This document shows positions 17,337 through 26,557 of a DNA stretch of 64,000 nt, piece after piece; positions within the stretch are counted from its first letter, which is position 1, and the number at the start of each line of letters is the position of its first letter. The notes beneath the pieces were generated by a model. The model saw only the letters and a program-made list of their open reading frames with translations. It did not search any database and was not told the origin of the DNA. The position numbers and the translations under genes are program-made. This DNA comes from Clostridiales bacterium UBA2432. GTDB lineage: Bacteria > Bacillota > Clostridia > Lachnospirales > Vallitaleaceae. The stretch is taken from assembly GCA_002342805.1 (NCBI GenBank), contig DDQW01000014.1, positions 15,090-79,089 of the forward strand, read 5' to 3'.

Positions 17337-18374
17337 TCACAATAAAATTTCTAGTATTGTAATAAGAACAACAATGCCATAGACCCATTTATTCCACTTA
17401 AAAATCCTTTCACCACCGAAGCTAGCCATTGGATAAAATGGAATTACACTAATTGCCAGGAGTATGCGTCCAAGTGTTACCACTGCGTCAACAAACTCAA
17501 TATTAGCAAATGAAGTTCTCCCCATAAGAACCAAGAGGAAAACAGATATCCATTGTAACAAAGCGGTTTTACCTAGAGCACCTCGAAACGCTTGATCTCT
17601 TCGATACTCACTCGGATACCAATTACCGGAAATATAATAAGCACCACCAAATAAGGAAGCTATTGTTGGTATGAAAAATCCACCATCGTTAACTCTAAAT
17701 GACCACTTTTCATTGGAGAATCGGGTTCCAATATAGCCAAAAACAACTCGAATACTAAGAATCATAAGCATGACACCAATTACATAAAAAGCGTAGTCAA
17801 ATCCTCTAATAAATGTTGGAAGAAGAAAAATTATGGTATACAAAAAGAGATTCATCAATTGACGTCTTGTAGAGTCTTTATTAACTTCTGGTTTTTCAGA
17901 CTTCATGGCTAAATAGAATTCCATACCTGTTGCTACAAACAGAGGCGACTGAAATGACAGACCAACCATACCCTTAAGACCAAACCGTCTGAATAAGTCA
18001 TCGATCCCATATCTTGAAAGCCCTTTGTTAATGAATAGTTTCCAAGAGCCCACATTATCATCTCGTACTATTGCGCTATATCCATCACAACCCTCTTGGT
18101 CCATAGCCTTAAAACATGCATCGACTAATTTAGTACCTATACCTTTGCCATGTCCTTTTTTATCCACAAAAATATAGTCCACATAACCGATGGTCTTATC
18201 TACTATCTTAAAATATTTATATATAACAGCACCGAGTATATCATGGCCCTCAACAGCAACAAAACACTTTTTGGGTTTTGGTACCCAAAGCGCTTCAAAC
18301 CATTCAAATGTTTTTCTACCGAGTTTTCTCACCGCTTGTGCTTCTTCTGGTTTCATTACGCGTATTTCAATCAT
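17337..18374 (-). CDS. GNAT acetyltransferase fused to a multi-pass membrane domain
   Basis: Residues 1-155 form a GNAT domain: YVDYIFVDKKGHGKGIGTKLV binds acetyl-CoA, and AIVRDDNVGSWKLFINKGL is the typical second half. From residue 170 there are about five or six membrane segments. The pattern NDGGFFIPTIASLFGGAYY, then IPFYPMASFGGERIFKWNKW, recalls the last part of site-2-protease-like (M50) proteins, but no HExxH is present and the usual aspartate before GG is missing. It may be an inactive protease-like anchor. ATG 18374 has a GGAG site. The role is unknown. Confidence 0.7.
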   Translation of the reverse strand: MIEIRVMKPEEAQAVRKLGRKTFEWFEALWVPKPKKCFVAVEGHDILGAVIYKYFKIVDKTIGYVDYIFVDKKGHGKGIGTKLVDACFKAMDQEGCDGYSAIVRDDNVGSWKLFINKGLSRYGIDDLFRRFGLKGMVGLSFQSPLFVATGMEFYLAMKSEKPEVNKDSTRRQLMNLFLYTIIFLLPTFIRGFDYAFYVIGVMLMILSIRVVFGYIGTRFSNEKWSFRVNDGGFFIPTIASLFGGAYYISGNWYPSEYRRDQAFRGALGKTALLQWISVFLLVLMGRTSFANIEFVDAVVTLGRILLAISVIPFYPMASFGGERIFKWNKWVYGIVVLITILEILL

Positions 18375-18413
18375 ATGTTTCTCCTTCCATATGAGTGGAT
18401 GATTTGCAAGGTA

Positions 18414-19556
18414 TTAATCATCACTAAAGATGTCCATATACTCTTTATACACAAAAACCTTATTTCTTGATTTATTATTGATATTTATAAGTATGCCTAA
18501 ATCTATTAGCTTTTCTGCCAATCTACCTGCGGTAGCATTACTAATCTCCAGTCTATTCATAATATCTTCAATCGTAGTTGTTGGTTTATCAAATAAGCCT
18601 TCGTATATTTTTAAAGCATTCTCTGAACTTCTTCCCATCGTACTAATTTTTCTAATATCATTTTCCTTTAAGCTACTGATTGCTCTCGCCATATCTATAG
18701 CTTCTTTTGATGTATCAATAATACCTTCCATGAAAAACTTGATCCATGTTTCGTAATCACCTTTTGCATGTATGTCATATAAACATTCATAATAAGTTTG
18801 ACGATTCTTTTTGAAATACTTTGATAAGTATAATGTCGGTTTATGAAGTATATCTTCTTTAGCTAAATAAAAAGCCACGAGTAATCTGCCTACTCTTCCA
18901 TTTCCATCTAAAAATGGATGTATCATTTCAAATTGACTATGTATTAAAGCCGTTTTTATCAATATTGACATGTAGTTTTTTTCATGAATGAATTGTTCTA
19001 GGTTATATAAAAGCTCATTCATATGTTCTACTGATGGTAGAATATATGACGCTGTAGATATTGAATAACCACCGATCCAGTTTTGCGATTTTCTAAATTC
19101 ACCTGGTGATTTATTTTCTCCACGCACACCCTGCATTAATATCTCATGAATTTCTCGAACAAATCTTAATGACAAGGGCAATGTTTCCATTCTCTCAAAT
19201 CCATAATTAACAGCCTTGACATAATTTTCAATTTCCTTTACATCATCCGGTATTTCGTCACTGATTCCTGCTTCTGCTTTTATTAAATCAGAAAACGTCG
19301 CCTGTGTTCCTTCTATTTGAGAAGACAGCGTCGCCTCTTTTCTAGCATACATATAGACAAAATATTCAGGTGAAATCAATGTGTCCGTAACTTCATCAAG
19401 ACGGCCTATATATCGATTGGCTTCTGAAATCAAGTATATTAGTTCATCGTCATATTGAATACTTGGTTCCTTTGGTGGCAGACCTTTCGGTACAAAACAA
19501 TTATATTTACTGATTCCACTTCCAATTTCTATAAATTCTCCTGCCCTGTTATCCAT
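18414..19556 (-). CDS. Fic family protein with inhibitory helix
   Basis: The start MDNRAGEF at 19556 follows AAAGGAGAATTCA, while the upstream ATG at 19577 has no ribosome site. The N-terminal region carries the inhibitory motif SSQIEG (about 78-83), matching S/T-x3-E-G/N of class II Fic proteins. The Fic active site HPFLDGNGRVGR is near 213-224. A C-terminal winged helix follows (about 310-375, TTIEDIMNRLEISNATAGRLAEKL). Fic enzymes usually AMPylate proteins, and the helix keeps them off by placing its Glu near the ATP gamma-phosphate. The target is unknown. It stands alone behind the DUF4143 ATPase. Confidence 0.9.
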   Translation of the reverse strand: MDNRAGEFIEIGSGISKYNCFVPKGLPPKEPSIQYDDELIYLISEANRYIGRLDEVTDTLISPEYFVYMYARKEATLSSQIEGTQATFSDLIKAEAGISDEIPDDVKEIENYVKAVNYGFERMETLPLSLRFVREIHEILMQGVRGENKSPGEFRKSQNWIGGYSISTASYILPSVEHMNELLYNLEQFIHEKNYMSILIKTALIHSQFEMIHPFLDGNGRVGRLLVAFYLAKEDILHKPTLYLSKYFKKNRQTYYECLYDIHAKGDYETWIKFFMEGIIDTSKEAIDMARAISSLKENDIRKISTMGRSSENALKIYEGLFDKPTTTIEDIMNRLEISNATAGRLAEKLIDLGILININNKSRNKVFVYKEYMDIFSDD

Positions 19557-19681
19557 TGAATTCTCCTTTATTTTCATTTAACTCTTATTTATGATTATAA
19601 AGGTTTTTTATTTTCATTTCAATGCATTTTTTGAAAATACTAGACATTTTCCTTCCACATGAGTGGAGTGGGCACGATATG

Positions 19682-20899
19682 CTAAATTAACCATACAGGC
19701 ACAGCCCAAATATCCTTAGATATGGGGGACAAATCTTCGCTCATACAAATGACGCTTCCTTTGGCGGCTTCTTTATCAACTTTCTCTAAAATCGAAAAAT
19801 GACGCCCTGCATTTTTCTTAGGATTTGCACTTTTTTTTATTTCAATTGGCTGTAATTTCCCATCATTTTCAATAATTAAATCAATTTCTTTTTGTTCAGA
19901 ATCCCTATAATAAAATATGGGCGGTCTCTTCCCTGCATTCAAATAGCTTTTGATTATCTCTGACACAACAAATGTTTCAAAAAAAGCTCCAGACATTGCC
20001 GAAACTTCCAATGATTCACTTGAAGTCCATCTTGTTAAATAAGCACATAGTCCCGTATCCATAAAATACATATTTGGTGCTTTAACAATTCTTTTTAAAG
20101 CATTATTGAAATAAGGTTCTACAAGAACAACTAGCCCTGATGTAACTAATAATGATAACCAACTCTTTGCCGTCGGTGATGAAATACCGACATCTTTTGC
20201 AAGTTCAGAATAATTAACCATTTGACTTGTTCTTGCCGCACAAGCAGTTAAGAATCTTTGAAATTGCATTTCATCCGCCACTTGTGTCAAATCTCTAATA
20301 TCACGATGAACATAGGTATCAACATAAGACGCATAAAATCTTTCAACACTCTGCTCTCTTATATAAACTGCCGGCATAGAACCTTTATAGATCAGATTAT
20401 AAATCTCTTTCAAATTCATCTTACGAGCAATATTTAATCTATTTAATAGACGTTTTGTATCCGTTGTATAAAATTCATTAGGTAGTTCATTTAATTCTGA
20501 AAGAGATAGCCCCTGCATTGGCAGTATTCCAACTCTACCTGCTAAGCTCTCACTCACACCTTTCATCATCTGAAACATTTGCGAACCCGTCAGCCAAAAC
20601 TCACCCATAATTTTTTTTCTATCAACATGTAATTTAATATATGGTAATAATTCAGGTGCATATTGTATTTCATCAATAATTACTGGTGGCTCGTACCTTT
20701 GCAAAAATAGTAGCGGTTCTTCTTTTGCTAATTGCCTAGCTACAGGGTCATCAAGACTCACATACTTTCTTGTTTTATCAGCAACATGTTCTAATAGCGT
20801 TGTTTTTCCAACCTGTCTCGGCCCTGTCACAAGAAGAACGGGATATGTATTTGAAACTTCTTCTACCATTGATTCAAGTGCTCTTTTTATAAACATCAC
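19682..20899 (-). CDS. AAA_14/DUF4143 ATP-binding protein
   Basis: Walker A GPRQVGKTTL (about 26-35) and Walker B VIIDEIQYAPELLPYIK belong to the AAA_14 domain. The C-terminal DUF4143 domain ends with a nuclease-like stretch FYYRDSEQKEIDLIIEN...IEIKKSANP. This pairing is common in bacteria and archaea, and its function is not settled. Length (405) is normal. It is monocistronic, with a perfect 23-bp inverted repeat upstream. Confidence 0.88.
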   Translation of the reverse strand: MMFIKRALESMVEEVSNTYPVLLVTGPRQVGKTTLLEHVADKTRKYVSLDDPVARQLAKEEPLLFLQRYEPPVIIDEIQYAPELLPYIKLHVDRKKIMGEFWLTGSQMFQMMKGVSESLAGRVGILPMQGLSLSELNELPNEFYTTDTKRLLNRLNIARKMNLKEIYNLIYKGSMPAVYIREQSVERFYASYVDTYVHRDIRDLTQVADEMQFQRFLTACAARTSQMVNYSELAKDVGISSPTAKSWLSLLVTSGLVVLVEPYFNNALKRIVKAPNMYFMDTGLCAYLTRWTSSESLEVSAMSGAFFETFVVSEIIKSYLNAGKRPPIFYYRDSEQKEIDLIIENDGKLQPIEIKKSANPKKNAGRHFSILEKVDKEAAKGSVICMSEDLSPISKDIWAVPVWLI

Positions 20900-20988
20900 T
20901 TACCACCTTTTTATTTCGTTATATCTGCATACATTTCCGCTTAAGTTAAACTATAATTTTATATTACACAAAAAATTAAAGAAAATCA

Positions 20989-21037
20989 AGATAATCCGTG
21001 TAATTTAAAATAATATTTTAAATTACACGGATTATCT
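20989..21037 (-). terminator. Perfect 23-bp inverted repeat after yaaA
   Basis: AGATAATCCGTG... and its exact complement form 23-bp arms around a 3-nt AAT spacer. It begins 8 bp beyond the yaaA stop, and on the minus strand it is followed by TGATTTTCTTTAATTTTTT, so a terminator is likely. It also lies in the promoter region of the DUF4143 gene and may have a second role. Confidence 0.65.
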
Positions 21038-21044
21038 GTTGGCA

Positions 21045-21821
21045 TCAATATTTACAGAGTGAATCCCCTATATCTGCGCTTCCCTTTATAAAAACAAGCC
21101 TTCTTGCATTGGATTCTTCATCACTATAGATATATCCTCTTCCTGTAAATCCTTTTAAATCCTCAATGGTTTGGCAACTATTTGTCGCCATATAACGAAC
21201 CATTTCGCCACGGGCCATTTTTGCCCACGTCGCTTTGACTTTTAATTTCCCTTCATCGTCGCGCACTGCGAAGACACACTCCATGTAGCGCTGTCCTGGC
21301 TTTAATCCATTGCGTATACACTGACTATATTCATTCGACGCAAGATCAATGACAAGGTCGGTTTCACTATAGATTTGGTCATGAAGACGTTCTCCCCAAA
21401 AGTCATAGAGGTTTTTTGCGCCTTCAACTTGGAGCTTTGCCTGCATTTCTAATCGATAAGGTACAATCCCGTCCAATGGTTTTAAGACCCCATAGAGTCC
21501 ACTTAAAATACGTAAATGGGTGTTGACATAGTCCCACTCAGTATCAGTAAATACGCTAGGTTTCATGTATTGATATTGGATTCCTTCATATGCCAACAAA
21601 GCCGGAATTAAATTTTTACGAATCTCTGTTTGCCCTAAACGCTCCATATTTTCAGTGGCTATTTTGTCATTACACTTCCATGTTTTTTTAAGTTCACTAT
21701 ATTTTTTTGATTTTAATGTTTGAAAAATACGTTCTGCATCATCCATAAAAACAGGATAGGTTTTATGTGCCATATCCGCTTCATTGTTCATCTTCTTCGC
21801 CGGTGAGATAATGATTCGCAT
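21045..21821 (-). CDS. yaaA: Peroxide stress protein YaaA (DUF328)
   Basis: The 258-residue protein starts MRIIISPAKKMN, the family signature, and contains ALLAYEGIQYQYM, LRILSGLYGVLKPLDGIVPYRLEM and IDLASNEYSQCI. E. coli YaaA lowers free iron and protects DNA and proteins during H2O2 stress; it binds DNA in some reports. Length and all conserved blocks are intact. It has a GGAGG-type site and a strong hairpin after the stop. Regulation is not visible. Confidence 0.93.
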   Translation of the reverse strand: MRIIISPAKKMNNEADMAHKTYPVFMDDAERIFQTLKSKKYSELKKTWKCNDKIATENMERLGQTEIRKNLIPALLAYEGIQYQYMKPSVFTDTEWDYVNTHLRILSGLYGVLKPLDGIVPYRLEMQAKLQVEGAKNLYDFWGERLHDQIYSETDLVIDLASNEYSQCIRNGLKPGQRYMECVFAVRDDEGKLKVKATWAKMARGEMVRYMATNSCQTIEDLKGFTGRGYIYSDEESNARRLVFIKGSADIGDSLCKY

Positions 21822-21869
21822 GCTGTCCTCCTAATAATATTTCGTTTTGCTTAAATATAAGAGCATTAT

Positions 21870-24869
21870 TTATCTGTCGATGACCTCTCCCTTGTGTACG
21901 ATGCAGTTTTTTCCTTGTCTTTTTGCTAGATAGAGAGCATCATCTGCCTTTTTGATAAAGGCTTCGGGTTCTGTTTCAATTTCAGGAATCTCACTAACTA
22001 GTCCCATGCTTAAAGTAATTGCTTCTAATACGTCTCCGTCAGGCGTTGTCATTTTTTGATTAGCCAATGCTTCTTTTAATGTAATCGCCATTTTTTTAAC
22101 CCCCTCTAAATCTGTATCATACAAGGTAATGAGAAATTCATCCCCGCCATATCGAAAGACATGGTCGGTACTACGTTGCAAGATGTTTTTTGCACACTCT
22201 GCAACTTGAATAATAATTTTATCCCCTAACAAGTGACCATAGGTGTCATTAATGTTTTTGAAATTATCGATATCCAACATAATAAATCCCATAGGTAAGC
22301 TTCCGCGAATAGCCAGTTTTACTTGTTCCTCAATAATTCGTTCATAGTACCTTCGATTAAATACACCTGTAAGGGAATCTAAAATTGACAATTGTTCTAG
22401 TTGTTGATTGGCATCTGCAAGCTGCACATTAACTTGGTTGAGCTCTGAATTTTTAAGAGCCATAATATTACGTTCTCTAAGTCTGATTACTACATAGATA
22501 AGTAAGAATAATAGCAGAATATAAAACATATAAGCATAAGGCGTTTGATACCAATGTTTGTCAATTGTAAACGTCATTGAAACAGTGTCTGTCATCATTT
22601 CCCTTGACGTCACTGCATAGACTTCAAAGGTATAGGTGCCTGAAGGTAAATTCGAAAAAACAGCTTGATTATATTGGCCATTGGCAACAAAATTTTCATT
22701 TTGTCCTAGAAGACGATAAAAATATTTCACTTTTTCAGGCGCATCAAAATCTAAAGCTATAAACTTAAATCCAACAAAATTCTCATTTGGGCTTAATGAT
22801 AAGGTTAAATCATTGAAGAAGGGTGTCTCATTGGGATATGGCTTACCTAATACAGAGAATCCATCAATATATAGTGTAGGCACAGTGGTGGTAAGACGCT
22901 TAAAATCTTTTGGAATTACCGTAATTCCATGAGAACCTCCAAAGTATAGGCTACCATCTAGGTCTTTGAAATGGCCTGCATTAAACTCATAGTCGCCTAT
23001 ACCGTCTTCCGGTAATAAGGTGTATATATCACGGGTATTTAAATCTAAGACAGAAAGACCATCTAAGGTAGCTAGCCATAATCTTTTGTGGTCATCTTCT
23101 AAAATTCCGCTAACTGTATTATTTCCCAGTCCATGGGTTTCTGTATATGAAATAAATTGACCTGTATCTTCTTGGTACTGAGCAATGCCGCCCCCTACCG
23201 TTGCAATCCAAATAGCTCCATTTGAATCTTCGAAAATCTTTCGAATGGTGTTGTTGGGTAATTGACCTTCCTCTCCATCTTCTCGTTTAAATGTATGAAA
23301 TTTGTTACTGTTAGGATTAAGCAGATTTAAACCATTGTTCGTTCCTACCCACATCCGACCTTGAGAATCCGACAAAAGACTGTAAATCAGATTATCCGAA
23401 AGTTCGTTCTCTTTACCTTCAATACTCTCCGTGTGATGGTATTGTATTAAGGTTTCATCTAGTGGGTCATATACATAAACGCCTTCCCGGTAGGTTCCTA
23501 TCCATAAGCGTCCTTTATGGTCTAATGTAAGCGCATATACTAGATTTCCTTCCGGAATGGGTATATCCAATGGATAAAATTGGTCGCTTTCAACATCGTA
23601 ATAACTTATTCCATCTATAGAACCTACTAATAATGGCCACTCCGGATGATCTAAGTAACAGATGACACTGTCACCTAATGCATGGCGCTCTTTGTCATTA
23701 TACTTAATCGTGGTGGACGTGGCCTCATCGATGCGCTCTATGCCTTGATTGTATATGGCTGTCCATAGTTGTTGGTATCGATCTCTAAAGATAAGATTAT
23801 TTTTCCCATTACTTAAGCTGTCCGGAACATCTTTCATAGGCTTTATTCGGACATAATTTCTTTTAAATGGATTCACTTTTGTAATCCCACCACCATTTGT
23901 TCCAATCCATAAGATATCTGAATCATCTTGATATAAAGAATAGATAACTCCATGATGAACATCCCCATCAGGTAAGGTCCCCGAAAATTGGGTGATATGA
24001 CCATCAGGCGTAATTGCAAATAATCCTCCGCCCCAAGTACCCACCCATTGGATACCATCGGACGTTTTTAAATAAGTGTAAACACGATTATCTTCAAAAA
24101 GTATTTCTTCTGTCTTACCTGTGTTTAAATCAATGGTCATTAGACCACCCTCCCATAACCCTAAAGTCAAAATACCGGGATTATTTTCACGGATGAGCAT
24201 GACTGCAGGTGCTGTGATTGGATAGTCGCTTGCTACGACTTGATCTAAATCCGGATCATATATCTGAAGACCGGCATGTGTCCCTAAATATAAAGTATTA
24301 TTCGATGCCAAATAAACAGAACGAACCACATCACCTTCAACAGTATAGTTTTTTACGTTACCGGTGTCTGGGTCCAAAGAATTGAGTCCTGATAAAGTCC
24401 CCACCCATACAAGGCCATCTGAATCTAGAGAGATGCTGACAATGACGGGATTGGATAATCCATGTTCTTCAACACTATAATTCGTAAAGGTATTTTGATA
24501 AATATTATATCGGGAAATACCTTGATATGTCCCGATCCAAATCTCATGATTTTTAGGATCATAGGTCATAGTTTGGATTAAGTTATGTACCAAGCCTTCA
24601 GATTCAAAAGGATCATTACGCATCACTATCATCTGGCGCCCATCATATCGATTTAGGCCTCCTTGTGTTCCAAACCACAAAAAGCCATCCTTATCTTGAA
24701 GAATAGCTGAGACAGACATATTGGATAAACCGGACTTTCGAGTGAGTTGTTCAAAAACCGGAGGCGTTTGACCATCTAACAAATCCGCGCTGTATGTTTC
24801 TACTGACGAAAAAAACGTTCCCATTAAAAGTACTAAAAAAAAGACTAACGCCAAGCGCTTATGAACCAT
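21870..24869 (-). CDS. Reg_prop sensor diguanylate cyclase
   Basis: The ATG at 24869 (MVHKRLALVFF) is five bases after GGAGG, so it is preferred over the upstream TTG. A signal peptide leads into about 600 residues of two-component-regulator propeller repeats (G-LWFGT-GGLNRYD pattern, many copies), then a Y_Y_Y domain, one membrane segment (about 770-790), a short coiled coil and a GGDEF domain. The active site is RYGGDEF, and an RSTD inhibitory site lies five residues before it. The outer propeller probably senses a sugar or oligosaccharide and controls c-di-GMP synthesis. About 999 residues. Confidence 0.92.
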   Translation of the reverse strand: MVHKRLALVFFLVLLMGTFFSSVETYSADLLDGQTPPVFEQLTRKSGLSNMSVSAILQDKDGFLWFGTQGGLNRYDGRQMIVMRNDPFESEGLVHNLIQTMTYDPKNHEIWIGTYQGISRYNIYQNTFTNYSVEEHGLSNPVIVSISLDSDGLVWVGTLSGLNSLDPDTGNVKNYTVEGDVVRSVYLASNNTLYLGTHAGLQIYDPDLDQVVASDYPITAPAVMLIRENNPGILTLGLWEGGLMTIDLNTGKTEEILFEDNRVYTYLKTSDGIQWVGTWGGGLFAITPDGHITQFSGTLPDGDVHHGVIYSLYQDDSDILWIGTNGGGITKVNPFKRNYVRIKPMKDVPDSLSNGKNNLIFRDRYQQLWTAIYNQGIERIDEATSTTIKYNDKERHALGDSVICYLDHPEWPLLVGSIDGISYYDVESDQFYPLDIPIPEGNLVYALTLDHKGRLWIGTYREGVYVYDPLDETLIQYHHTESIEGKENELSDNLIYSLLSDSQGRMWVGTNNGLNLLNPNSNKFHTFKREDGEEGQLPNNTIRKIFEDSNGAIWIATVGGGIAQYQEDTGQFISYTETHGLGNNTVSGILEDDHKRLWLATLDGLSVLDLNTRDIYTLLPEDGIGDYEFNAGHFKDLDGSLYFGGSHGITVIPKDFKRLTTTVPTLYIDGFSVLGKPYPNETPFFNDLTLSLSPNENFVGFKFIALDFDAPEKVKYFYRLLGQNENFVANGQYNQAVFSNLPSGTYTFEVYAVTSREMMTDTVSMTFTIDKHWYQTPYAYMFYILLLFLLIYVVIRLRERNIMALKNSELNQVNVQLADANQQLEQLSILDSLTGVFNRRYYERIIEEQVKLAIRGSLPMGFIMLDIDNFKNINDTYGHLLGDKIIIQVAECAKNILQRSTDHVFRYGGDEFLITLYDTDLEGVKKMAITLKEALANQKMTTPDGDVLEAITLSMGLVSEIPEIETEPEAFIKKADDALYLAKRQGKNCIVHKGEVIDR

Positions 24870-24956
24870 GAAAACCTCCAAAAAACAAATTTTATTTTAT
24901 ACCTAACATTTTATCACTTAAGTCCCAACTGTTCAATGAATTACGATATATATCTC

Positions 24957-25108
24957 AAAACGCCTACGTGTAAACGATATGCTTTTTCATGAATGCTAGA
25001 GAGCTAAGCGAAAAAAAGAGAATTCAACATTAGGATTCTACTGTCTGAGCGACAGCGAGTTTAGAATCCGTTGAATTCTCTTTCTTATAGTTTATATGTA
25101 GGCGTTTT
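24957..25108 (-). repeat. Fold-back element copy 3 (about 152 bp inverted repeat)
   Basis: Ends AAAACGCCTACGTGTAAAC and GTTTATATGTAGGCGTTTT pair with two mismatches. Inner arms AAAGAGAATTCAAC/GTTGAATTCTCTTT, GGATTCTA/TAGAATCC and CTGTC/GACAG also pair. The right end stops 2 bp before the uxaC stop codon. In the uxaC direction the inner hairpin is followed by TTTTTTTCGC, a good terminator. The left arm matches copy 2 from GTGTAAA through the core, while the right arm is shortened. Confidence 0.82.
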
Positions 25109-25110
25109 CC

Positions 25111-26535
25111 TTATAATCCAAAATACGCTTTTGCGTTATTGTAACTAATATCTTGAACGATTTGTCCTAAGAATTTTTCATCGTTTGGATATTCTCCATC
25201 TTCAACAAGGGTTCCCAAGTAGTTACATAAAATACGTCGGAAGTACTCGTGACGTGTATAGGATAAGAAGCTTCGTGAGTCTGTTAGCATTCCTACAAAG
25301 GCACTTAGTAGGCCTAAATTTGCTAATGCACTCATTTGATCTTGCATGCCTTCTTTTTGATCACAGAACCACCATCCGGAGCCAAACTGAATCTTACCTT
25401 TTGTTCCGCCACCTTGGAAGTTACCGATCATTGTTCCGATCACATAGTTATCTCTCGGATTTAGTACATATAGAATTGTTTTTGGCAATTCATCTGTTGT
25501 ATCAAGATCGTTTAGTAATGCCGACAGGGCAGGTGCAAATGTCGAATCATGAACAGAGTCAAAACCGGTATCCGGTCCAATCGCTTTATGCATACGACGA
25601 TTATTATTACGAAGAGCTCCGATGTGGATTTGCATTGTCCATCCACGTTTTGCATATGCTTTTCCTAAGAAGTTCAAGACAAGGCCTTTATGAATGGCAA
25701 CTTCTTCTTCGGTTAAAACATCGCCAACTAAACCTTTTTTATAGACTTGATTCGCTCGTGCATAATCGATGTTTGTTGTTCCTTCTATATAAGGTGTATG
25801 ATATTCAATCGTATCTAATGCGTGGTCAGATAATCGACAACCCACTTCATGGAAATAGTCAATACGTTCTTCCAAAGCTTTGAGTAATTTTTGAATTGAA
25901 TCTACTGTGTAACCGACGGCTTCTTCTAAGCTTTTAATCCAAGGAATAAATGTTTCGTTTGCTATGTTGAAGCTTTTATCCGGTCGGTATGTCGGATAAA
26001 CTTTTGTTGCAAAAGAGTCATCTGCTGCCAATTGCTTATGATACTCTAGATCATCAATCGGATCATCCGTTGTGCAAATAACATCCACCTTTGAACGCGT
26101 GATAAGTTGACGTGCACTAAAATCATCTTGGTTTAAAAGTGTATTGCATTTTTCCCAAATCTCATCTGCTGTCTCTTCACTCAATAATGTATCAATTCCA
26201 AAATAACGTTGTAATTCAAGATGTGTCCAGTGATACATCGGATTACCAATTGTAAATGGCACGGCTTTTGCAAATGCTTTGAACTTAAGATAGTCATCTT
26301 GATCGCCGGTAATGAAATCTTCTGTTATGCCAAAACTACGCATGACTCTCCATTTATAGTGGTCTCCACCAAGCCAAATCTCAGTGATATTCTTATACTT
26401 TTTATCTTCTGCAATCTCTTTTGGAGATAAGTGACAGTGGTAGTCAATAATTGGCATATCTTTTGCATAGTCATGATATAATTTTACCGCAGTTTCATTT
26501 TGCAACATAAAATTCTCGTCTAAAAACTTTTTCAT
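25111..26535 (-). CDS. uxaC: Uronate isomerase
   Basis: This isomerase (474 residues) turns D-galacturonate into D-tagaturonate, and D-glucuronate into D-fructuronate. It belongs to the amidohydrolase superfamily: the metal motif appears as IIDYHCHL near residue 30, and later motifs are QIHIGALRNNN and GSGWWFCDQKEGM. It is the last gene of the uxaB-uxaA-uxaC operon, 22 bp behind uxaA. Fold-back copy 3 follows directly and probably ends the transcript. Confidence 0.96.
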   Translation of the reverse strand: MKKFLDENFMLQNETAVKLYHDYAKDMPIIDYHCHLSPKEIAEDKKYKNITEIWLGGDHYKWRVMRSFGITEDFITGDQDDYLKFKAFAKAVPFTIGNPMYHWTHLELQRYFGIDTLLSEETADEIWEKCNTLLNQDDFSARQLITRSKVDVICTTDDPIDDLEYHKQLAADDSFATKVYPTYRPDKSFNIANETFIPWIKSLEEAVGYTVDSIQKLLKALEERIDYFHEVGCRLSDHALDTIEYHTPYIEGTTNIDYARANQVYKKGLVGDVLTEEEVAIHKGLVLNFLGKAYAKRGWTMQIHIGALRNNNRRMHKAIGPDTGFDSVHDSTFAPALSALLNDLDTTDELPKTILYVLNPRDNYVIGTMIGNFQGGGTKGKIQFGSGWWFCDQKEGMQDQMSALANLGLLSAFVGMLTDSRSFLSYTRHEYFRRILCNYLGTLVEDGEYPNDEKFLGQIVQDISYNNAKAYFGL

Positions 26536-26557
26536 ATTCCTTCTCCTTCGTCCTTTT

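Noticed and set aside
18378..19665. Short repeat CTTCCAYATGAGTGGA near 18388 and 19655
   Set aside because: Two copies of about 16 bp, one around a ribosome site, are too little to support a function.
18414..20899. Toxin-antitoxin pair of Fic and the DUF4143 ATPase
   Set aside because: The Fic protein carries its own inhibitory helix, and the gap of about 125 bp between the genes argues against a classic pair.
25185..25883. 232-codon open frame on the plus strand
   Set aside because: It lies fully inside uxaC on the opposite strand and has no ribosome site or family match.
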